DNA of 64,000 bases, taken from Dysidea avara. Its lineage: Eukaryota > Porifera > Demospongiae > Dictyoceratida > Dysideidae. Below the pieces are notes generated by a model that was not told where the DNA came from, did not search any database, and was given only the letters and a program-made list of their open reading frames with translations. The stretch lies in NCBI RefSeq assembly GCF_963678975.1, contig NC_089273.1, positions 2,877,788 through 2,941,787 of the forward strand, given 5' to 3'. Made by a program: the position numbers and the translations under genes. Below, piece by piece: positions 56,931-64,000 of this stretch (position 1 is the stretch's first letter; the number at the start of each line of letters is the position of its first letter).

Positions 56931-57662
56931 TGTGACCAGATTTGTGACGGAATTTTGGATATCACCCATAGGGGTGCGTGTGACACCAAAAATATTTGTG
57001 ACTGGATTTTGGAAAAGGAGTCTTAATGTCACATTTTACAAATGGAATATTTATGATTAAAATAAGACATTACAAGCATCTACTCAGCTTTACAATGATT
57101 AGATCAGTAGTGAGCACCCTAAATTACACAAAATCCTTTAAATATTGTACTAGGTGCATAAGTGTTTTAGTGGTGACTCATATAAGTGTGGATTTCTGTG
57201 TATTTCAAGTGTGCATTAAGACTGATTTTCCAAAATTGGGTCACATTTAATGATCAAATCACAAACTTTATAGTGCAAATTTACTTGTTATTGGTTGTAA
57301 GTCATTGTCAATACATTACATTACAAGAAAAGTCTTGAAATTATTTAAAACTGTCCCCTGCTCTTATTAGTAACCCACTAAACATGAAAATTCTAATTAT
57401 TTCACGAGTGCCCATATGGGCAATTTTCCAAAATTCTGTCACATTTGTGGCTAAACATTTTACATGTGAGTAAACAACATGTTGTAACAGTTGTCACCTT
57501 ACACCGATTAAGCTGCTGTTTCTATCAAACTATAGCCAGTTACTGAAGTTACACTCATGGAAAATTTCAGACAGTTATATGTTGTGAGACCAAAATTATG
57601 AAGTCTCAAAATATGGGTCAAATTTTGTGCATGAAAAATTGCATTTTGCAAATCCAGTCACA
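56931..57662. mobile_element. TGTGACC-family element
   Basis: TGTGACCAGATTTGTG at 56931 and GCAAATCCAGTCACA ending 57662 are inverted ends. A second TGTGACTGGATTTTGG lies inside at 56997, suggesting a nested or duplicated end. The 74-codon frame at 57026-57250 has no family features. Confidence 0.65.
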
Positions 57663-58490
57663 AATTTCAAGCATAGTAGGCCCAAGCCTATGTAGTCATA
57701 AGGATAGATGAATGGATGGATGATGCATTTAGTGCATATGTATGCATTGTGCACCCAGTGTGATCCAGTACCGTTGGATTACAATGGCAATAGAAAATTG
57801 TTGGTAGCATTTTTTATCAAGAATGTATGCTTGCCATACCATTAACATGTCTACTGCAAGCACAAAATTAACAAGGTTTGAGATTTTTACTGTAAGACAT
57901 TACTTTGTCCCGACTGATACCTTTTGGCGTAAAGCAATATGTATGATGCACTCAGCATGGACTTGCCTTTGTCCTCCTTTATGTTTCATATCGTTTTACT
58001 AACAATGAACGTTATGGTAGTGCACCAATTGTTTGTGCTCCTATTTCAAAAGAATATTGTCCATGATTTTAGCATCACTCCTCCAGCAGTTGAAGTAAAC
58101 AGATTGGTTGTAGAGTACATGTAGCTTCATGTATTGTTAGTGTGTAGGTCAGTGAAAAGGGAAGCTCATAGTCAAAAACTATATGAAATGACTGTATTTC
58201 TTATTAATAACTATTATAGAAGTGTACGTTGTAAGGTACAATTGTAGTCTCATACATCTGGCACTATTCTATCCTTTGATGTAGTTTTATAGCAGTTCAC
58301 TAGTGATGAATAAAGTCTACAAAAAGTATAACAAATACTAAGGAATTTTACAGGCTAGAAGGAATAGTTACAATAATAAAGTCAACAAGGGGAATCATAA
58401 ACTAAAGTACAAATTTAATCCTTACTTTAGTCATGCTTATCATATGGGCTAATCCAGGAATTACATTTACACTTCAGCTGATAACTCACC
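57663..58490. other. AT-rich intergenic DNA, nothing recognised
   Basis: A GATAGATGAATGGATGGATG tract lies at about 57702. The 61-codon frame at 57939-58124 has no motif. Confidence 0.4.
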
Positions 58491-58491
58491 T

Positions 58492-58975
58492 CAGAGGTGG
58501 ATCCAGGGTTTGACAAGAGGGATGCACCATAATCAGGGTAGTAGGTATAGTAGCTTTATAAGCTGTACCTAGATGAGTTAAGTGCTTTACATATTTCAGG
58601 ACTGAAACTTTTGGTTAAAATTTTTGAAATTTTTCAATCTTTCTAAATGTTGTACATTGATCAATAGGTGCATGTAGAGATCAGTGTCAGTCACAAGTTG
58701 CACTATAGAATCTAATGTAAATTGTCATATTACACGTAAAGGACTGAGCCACAAAAAAAATCCTTGCAGGTTACACAGCTAGGTGTGCCCATCGGTTGGT
58801 GTTACAGTGTTCATACTCAGTGGAGGATTCTAAATATTGTTACACACAGTGAGTCTGACTATTTTATTAGACTATTTTACTGACTGCTCTATTAGAGTAT
58901 CTCCATCTTGTGTATAGATTATTTTGAGTGAGGGGGACACATGCCTCTTGTGTCTCTCCTCTGGATTTGCCACTG
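58492..58975. mobile_element. CAGTGGCGGATCCAG-type element, 5-bp target duplication, copy 4
   Basis: CAGAGGTGGATCCAGGGTTT at the left pairs with CCTCTGGATTTGCCACTG at the right. CACCT flanks both ends (58487-58491 and 58976-58980). A CTCTATTAGAG motif lies at 58883-58911. Confidence 0.85.
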
Positions 58976-59520
58976 CACCTTGTTTAAGCACTTTTCATTG
59001 CAATAAGCCATTACTAATAAACAGCTTGTAAAATTTTCAAATGTTTCCTTAACATTGTAATACAGTGCAATAGTACTGGTACATAAACAAAAATAGATTT
59101 CAATATATAATTCAGATTTTTCTCATAAATTACACTCAAAGTTTTATTTCTTTAATAAAGACCTGTAGTAGTGTGTATTCTTTGCATACTTGTTGAAATA
59201 GTTTTTTGTTGCAGGCAACAAATTGAATGTGCATATTGTAAACACCAAGTATTCTCACTGTAGTCAAGACATTCTACGCACCTGGTGCATGTTAAACTGT
59301 ACAGTACTTCTACCTTAACACATATCTGATTGTAGACATCACACTTTAATACAGCTAAACCACAATGAAATAAAGGTTTAATTTATTGCTATGAACTAGT
59401 TACATTTTTGGTGCTTCCAGCTAGTGTGTGTACTGTGCATCTGATTATGGAAATCATTCCTCCCCCACCCCCAACATTATTAGAATTATCTTTAATAAGT
59501 AGTAGTAGCTGCACTGCTCT

Positions 59521-59668
59521 CAATGATCAATGATAATATAGTTATATTGACCAGTAGTAGCTACATACTATCACAACTACTCTCAATGATCAATGATAAT
59601 ATAGTTATATTGACCAGTAGTAGCTACATACTATCACAACTACTCTCAATGATCAATGATAATATAGT
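59521..59668. repeat. 63-bp tandem repeat, left block
   Basis: CAATGATCAATGATAATATA starts at 59521, 59584 and 59647, a period of exactly 63. The block breaks off at GTTAT (about 59671), and the same repeat resumes at 60735. Confidence 0.9.
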
Positions 59669-59715
59669 TATGTACCACTCTGCGTGGGCAGTTCAAAAGC
59701 ACCGCCAGTGCCATA

Positions 59716-59834
59716 ATTTGTATATTGCACTGCTGCAGACCGCAGCGAGTGCATTATAACTTATAACGCACTGGTTGCGGTTTTGTAGACCACAACGAGT
59801 GCATTATAAGTTATAATGCACCGACCGCAGTGCA
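59716..59834. repeat. Palindrome cluster in the promoter region
   Basis: TTGTATATTGCACTG at 59717 pairs with CAGTGCAATATACAG ending at about 59842. Inside it are GTGCATTATAACTTATAACG and GTGCATTATAAGTTATAATG, each followed by CAC and nearly self-complementary. GC-rich steps (GACCGCAG, GGTTGCGGTTTTG) sit between. The region lies 350 bp upstream of a TATA box. Confidence 0.7.
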
Positions 59835-60071
59835 ATATACAGATATTGCACTGGCTGCGGTTTTGTGCAACATAGCACAAGTGCCGGTGGTGAAGACCAC
59901 TACGACACCTCACCTAATAGGTGGAAAGACACTTCACCGATCACTCGAATTCTTTTATAGCCTGACATGTAAAGGTCGATTGTGGGCCATAACGTCACCA
60001 ATACGTATAATGTTTACAAGCAGCCAATGGCGATCGAAAAAGCCAACGCGGGTGGTCACAACTCTAGTCTA

Positions 60072-60084
60072 CATATATATAAAC
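60072..60084 (+). promoter_or_regulatory. Candidate TATA box
   Basis: CATATATATAAACG stands alone in a locally GC-richer stretch with several CG dinucleotides (59880-60060). It lies about 140 bases before the ATG at 60221. A transcript start would fall near 60105-60115. Confidence 0.5.
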
Positions 60085-60220
60085 GTACTTATACACCTTA
60101 CTAGTCTGGTGCCATCTTAGCCCAGATTAAACTGTAGTCCACTTCGACAATGACTCAATAAAACAAATATATTCTAAATAATACTAACTTTTAAGTTCGA
60201 TTGTGGGAACTAGTTTTGTC

Positions 60221-60254
60221 ATGCCACCAGATTCAAGTTTAGCCAGTGTGAATG
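60221..60254 (+). CDS. First exon of an ankyrin-like host gene (predicted)
   Basis: ATG at 60221 reads MPPDSSLASVN and ends with one base before a GTAAGA donor (60255). It follows the TATA box and a plausible untranslated leader. The 34-base exon ends in phase 1. An acceptor ACAAAG at 62106 would start the next exon in the fitting phase (GT GAT TGG), giving the join N-G-D-W. Another exon between cannot be excluded. The start choice rests on position and on the donor. Confidence 0.5.
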
Positions 60255-60634
60255 GTAAGAATTAGACTAGTATCGTTTAGTAGTTGGGTTTTGTTTACTT
60301 AAAACCTCTATTTAGCTACTTTTTTTTCGCTCGAGGGAATCACTATGGCGATTAGTCTGGCGCTTAGTCTATATGGCGATTGAGTGATCACGCTGGCATG
60401 TTGAGCACTACATAATGAGAGTCGAACAGCGAATGCAGGTTAGTGATATAACCCATAGCGTACTAGCTTTCAATATCTCAGGTGGCTGCAGTACTGCAGG
60501 GGGAACGTCATCGCAACGTCCGGCTTGGTTACCCACAATCGATGTTAGAAACCTGGCCTTTATAACTGTTACAGCTGTCTTGTGAGACTCTCCCCACCTA
60601 TTAGGTGAGTGGTACATAACAGTTATACAACGTG

Positions 60635-60718
60635 CACTCGTGCTCTGCTTGTATAAATGCACTTGCCTTTGGGCCTAACGGCCCTCAGGCTCGTGCGTTT
60701 ATATCAGGCAGAGCACTC
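60635..60718. repeat. Long imperfect hairpin
   Basis: GTGCTCTGCTTGTATAAATG and CACTTGCCTTTGGGCC pair with GGCCCTCAGGCTCGTG and CGTTTATATCAGGCAGAGCA around TAAC, an imperfect stem of about 38 bp. TATAAA-like words sit in both arms. It borders the right block of the 63-bp repeat. Confidence 0.75.
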
Positions 60719-60734
60719 GTGGCCGTTGTATAAC

Positions 60735-60888
60735 TATATAATATTGACCAGTAGTAGCTACATACTATCACAACTACTCTCAATGATCAATGATAATATA
60801 GTTATATTGACCAGTAGTAGCTACATACTATCACAACTACTCTCAATGATCAATGATAATATAGTTATATTGACCAGTAGTAGCTATA
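60735..60888. repeat. 63-bp tandem repeat, right block
   Basis: CAATGATCAATGATAATATA starts at 60781 and 60844, continuing the period-63 repeat of 59521-59668. The 1.07 kb between the blocks, holding the promoter, exon 1 and the hairpins, interrupts what would otherwise be one array. Confidence 0.9.
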
Positions 60889-60899
60889 CTGATTTTCCT

Positions 60900-61990
60900 G
60901 ATTGCATTTGCTACTGTGATCATCAATCTCTTTGAGAGATATTTTGACATGATTAACTGCTGGTTAACTAAATTCTATATGAAAGTTATGTACCAATACA
61001 TCAGATGCCTCTAGACTTATGACCTTATACTGTTTTTCAATTAAGAATTATTGTAATGACATTACATGCATTACAAGTCAAGCTCCTGGAGTACTTTATA
61101 GTAGTAGATATTATTATAATATAGATAGCAATATTTGTTGACTGTACAGTAATCCACAGTCTTGTTGTGCATGGCATCCAACCAATATTCTGCAGCACAA
61201 CACATTTAGTGGATCCTATACAGTAGAATTAATAGATGACTTATGAAAAATTCAATACTCATGGTTACTGTTGCTTGTTTATCACATTAACTATTTGATA
61301 TATCAAAACATAAGTAAAATTAACCGATACTTTAAAGTTTTTCAATATTATTATGCATCAAATAATAATATACGCAGCAGCTTAAAAAGGTAAGTTACGT
61401 TATTCACCATAACTCTTGTTCTGAAGGCAGTATCAATTTTGTTCAGCTGCCATTACACATGCATAAGCCTCCTCTATCCAATGATATCAAAATTTAATTG
61501 ATGCCAAAGTGTTTACAGGTTGCAAATTTACAATAAATGGTAGTAAGTAGCAACTTACTGTGATTCAACACAAAATCAATTGGAGAGTCAATCATGAAGT
61601 ATGCGTTCTAATCAAAATAATAGTGGCATCACACCATAACCATGATATCGATGATCAAGAATTTTGTTCGGCCTGAATTGGACAGAGCAATTCATAAGGA
61701 GTTGGATGGTACTAAAGTTAATGATATTAAATGATCATGTCTAGTGCTTGCAAAAATTGAAAATATGAAACAATGCAAAATGTATGGAGTTTGTATTGGA
61801 GAAATTGAAGAAGTGGTCCATCCAGCATGAGATTTTTCAGACAATCTGAGTTTAATTAATCAGTCCAATTCATGTTCTAAGAACATAAAAACAAACAAAG
61901 GACACTGGTAATACACAGTACTGCTAATAAAATTATTACTGGCAACATCATTTTTGCCATTCTGACTTTACAATAGCATGTTTTGATATG
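60900..61990 (+). other. Putative intron; no coding seen
   Basis: AT-rich DNA between exon 1 and the next exon, without supported frames, TIR pairs or tandem arrays. Confidence 0.4.
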
Positions 61991-61998
61991 ACCACACA

Positions 61999-62020
61999 AC
62001 ACACTTCTGTGTGTCTTGAT
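61999..62020 (+). mobile_element. 3' hairpin of a hairpin-ended element, copy 3
   Basis: ACACACTTCTGTGTGT followed by CTTGAT matches the ends of the elements at 14352 and 53582. The upstream body could not be defined; 61560-61990 is AT-rich, unlike copies 1 and 2. Confidence 0.5.
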
Positions 62021-62096
62021 CAGTAACTGAATTGATGTTATCTCTTAGTTATGATGTGTTTGGTTTTGTAATAACCTTCTCATTTTACTAATGTAG

Positions 62097-62216
62097 ATAT
62101 ACAAAGGTGATTGGACCAAAAAGACACCACTAGAAAGAGCAGTTGATGACAACAACGTGGACATTATCTACTGTATGATCAAAGAGTTCAATAAAGATGT
62201 TTCCAGTGTTGATCAG
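62097..62216 (+). CDS. Exon encoding an ankyrin-like repeat (host gene)
   Basis: From the acceptor CTAATGTAG (or from ACAAAG, 10 bases later) the frame runs to GATCAG|GTATAA. It reads GDWTKKTPLERAVDDNN, VDIIYCMIKEFNKDVSSVDQ. TPLERAV..NNVDII.CMI is the TPLH-type turn and the two helices of an ankyrin repeat, with LERA for the usual LH.A. The exon ends in phase 0 and the next one (63211) starts in phase 0. The start TACAAAGG resembles the start of the ankyrin exon at 41400 (TACAAAGG), so the two exons may be related. No gene identity can be given. Confidence 0.7.
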
Positions 62217-63210
62217 GTATAAACAGTAGTAGTCCTTATTACATCATCATGTAGCTACATAATTATACTGATTGTAGTATGTGTGTGATGTTCCTATGTA
62301 ACTACCTGTTATTCCATCATGTATACTTGAACTAACTTAATATCCTATGATATGTATGTATATAATATGTAAAAGCTAACAGCTACAGTTCTATGATATG
62401 TCACACAGTGACCCCAAAATAGTTTATTCCATTCCATTCTGTGGATTACTTGAGGCCTCATTAATAACTGAAAATGATAAACTTCATTTCTACTGCATTA
62501 TAATAAGTGCCTATTAAGAATATATTATGATGTACAAACTATTTCTACTACTCTCACTTCTACTGCATTTGCTTATGTTGCATGAACCAGTAAATATTAT
62601 GGTGTGTTGATGTGAGCTTTGTTTCATTGTGTATTGAAGCGACTAAAACATGCATAAAGTTTTGTGTGACATACGTACATAGTTATTCCAGTACAAAACA
62701 GAATTTTGTGCAAAAGACTCATTAGCTCAGTTAGGCATGCTTAATGTTTAACACTAAGCAGATTTAGGTATTTTTATATGTTGTGTTTAATAATTATAAA
62801 ATATTGGTGGTGCTGTGACAGAAATTTATCTGCTCAGCTTGAACATTTTAATTGCACAAAGTAGAGAAGGAAACTAGCTTTGTAGTATTAGTTTTACTGT
62901 ACTCCGTGTTATTATTATCAATGTGGTCATGGAGGTATTATAGTTATGAGATGGCTCAGACAGAAGAGGATAGAAGACAACTGATGTGTGAATTGTGATT
63001 TGATAGTGGCAAATCACTGCTGAATTGTAAAAGACAGTTTTGACCTAAATATGACAGGCTCTTTCATGATAATTTTTAAGCACTGCAATATCTAGATTGT
63101 TAATATAGTTACTGTATGTTCACAAGTATCAGTTTGTGGTAGTTACAGATGTAGTGAAAGTGTTTTGCGTTAAAAGTGTTTAGGGTGTACACTATTCTAC
63201 TACATTGCAG

Positions 63211-63247
63211 GCATACCAAAAGAAAGTCCGGGAAGTGATATCTCAAG
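63211..63247 (+). CDS. Short exon following the ankyrin-like exon
   Basis: CTACATTGCAG and CTCAAG|GTAATG bound 37 bases reading AYQKKVREVISQ plus one base. It starts in phase 0, as the exon at 62097-62216 demands, and ends in phase 1. The charged helix would continue the repeat region. Later exons lie beyond the window or were not recognised. Confidence 0.6.
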
Positions 63248-63919
63248 GTAATGCAATGGAAAACACTTAAGTAATGGTTATGTTATTCATGTACTCACAT
63301 AATTATCTGTGTATTGATTTATGTAATTAGTTAAGAATGGGTGAACATACACATATAAAAATAAACAATATTTATCAATGATAGCTACCGAATAGCCAAA
63401 TGGTAGCAATGTCCATTGTACAGAGATTTGCCTAACCATGATTATGAAGAACAAAATGCATTTGTATACATATGTGACTAGGACTGTAAATTGAACTGGG
63501 CATGTGGGCAGAAAAATTCATCCTATCGTAGAATGACTATCAGTAAGATGTGCCTTTTGGGATACTAAACGAGTTCTTGCCCACTGTGTCCTGCTTTTTC
63601 TGTTATCTTCAATCAAGCTGGTCATCTTCTTCTTGATGCTTGGAAACCGTACCAAGACATAAACTTTTGATATCAGCACTTTCTATACTACAGTAGCTAG
63701 GAGCCACAAATTCATTTAAGGGCTCACACTGTTTTAAGAGATAATAGTTGGTAGACAGTTGGTCGACTGTATTTATAGCAATTGATTATAAAATACATGC
63801 CTCTTATTTGTAGCACAGTGAAAAACAAGATATGATAACCACATTCCTTATAAATATTGATTATAGTCCAATTGGCTGAGGCCCACTCCAGATATTCTAA
63901 TAAAACAGTCACCCTAATA
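63248..63919. other. Putative intron with TGTGACT and CTCTATTAGAG-type words
   Basis: TGTGACTAGGACTG at 63473 and GGGCATGTGGGCA resemble the MITE at 20818. CCAGATATTCTAATAAAACA at 63888 is a variant of the dispersed motif. No coding is supported; the 62-codon minus-strand frame has no features. Confidence 0.4.
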
Positions 63920-64000
63920 TGTGACTGGATTTAGCAAAATCAACCATATGGGCGCAAGACCCAAAAATGAGATAACAGCAGCATGAAGTTGCTGCACTAT
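63920..64000. mobile_element. Start of a TGTGACC-family element, cut by the window end
   Basis: TGTGACTGGATTTAGCAAAA preceded by TA matches the family terminus. The other end would be outside the window. Confidence 0.5.

Overview
This is a AT-rich stretch of animal nuclear DNA, very dense in transposons. My best guess is a marine invertebrate, probably a demosponge. That guess rests on the mix of MITEs, piggyBac-, hAT-, Tigger-, Mutator-like, LINE and Ty3 elements, GT-AG splicing of tiny exons and the absence of any prokaryotic gene layout. No host gene is complete and I recognise no orthologue well enough to give a symbol. I see no tRNA, rRNA or CRISPR array.

Layout. 1-4.8 kb: a TA-flanked MITE, a 176-bp satellite array of about 21 units (485-4060) and a shrunken piggyBac-like element (4113-4806). 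6.6-17.4 kb: a nest of insertions. One old Tigger/pogo-type transposase on the minus strand is cut into three parts (14375-14705, 10613-11080, 6595-7158). The spacers are a 2.7-kb long-TIR element (14706-17432), a hairpin-ended element with a 31-bp minisatellite (about 11276-14374) and a TGTGACC-type element (7159-10612). That last element itself holds a Mutator-like element with a 9-bp target duplication (7783-10579). 17.5-19.2 and 32.6-34.8 kb: two copies of an unknown repeat that encodes a conserved cysteine-containing peptide; a diverged copy of the peptide lies inverted at 5557-5934. 19.6-22.3 kb: a broken LINE. 22.4-28.2 kb: a broken Ty3/gypsy pol, split by a 4-kb TIR element (24030-28033) that carries tandemly duplicated candidate exons. 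28467-30875: an apparently intact autonomous hAT element with a 642-residue BED-finger transposase, matching TIRs and a perfect 8-bp target duplication.

31-60 kb is mostly AT-rich non-coding DNA with MITEs: three Mutator-like copies with 9-bp duplications, four copies of a CAGTGGCGGATCCAG-type family with 5-bp duplications, a 626-bp near-perfect palindrome (48973-49598), two hAT MITEs and (AC)56. Host exons show through in three places on the plus strand: an ankyrin-repeat exon (41400-41501), the last two exons of an unknown gene (51753-52052), and the start of an ankyrin-like gene with a TATA box (60074 to beyond 63247).

Two signals are not explained by standard classes. One is a short motif (core CTCTATTAGAG) found about 20 times inside unrelated elements. 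The other is a 3' hairpin followed by CTTGAT, whose stem is kept by compensatory base changes in three copies. Coordinates marked approximate are judged by eye; family assignments rest on motifs, TIRs and target duplications read directly, not on database searches.
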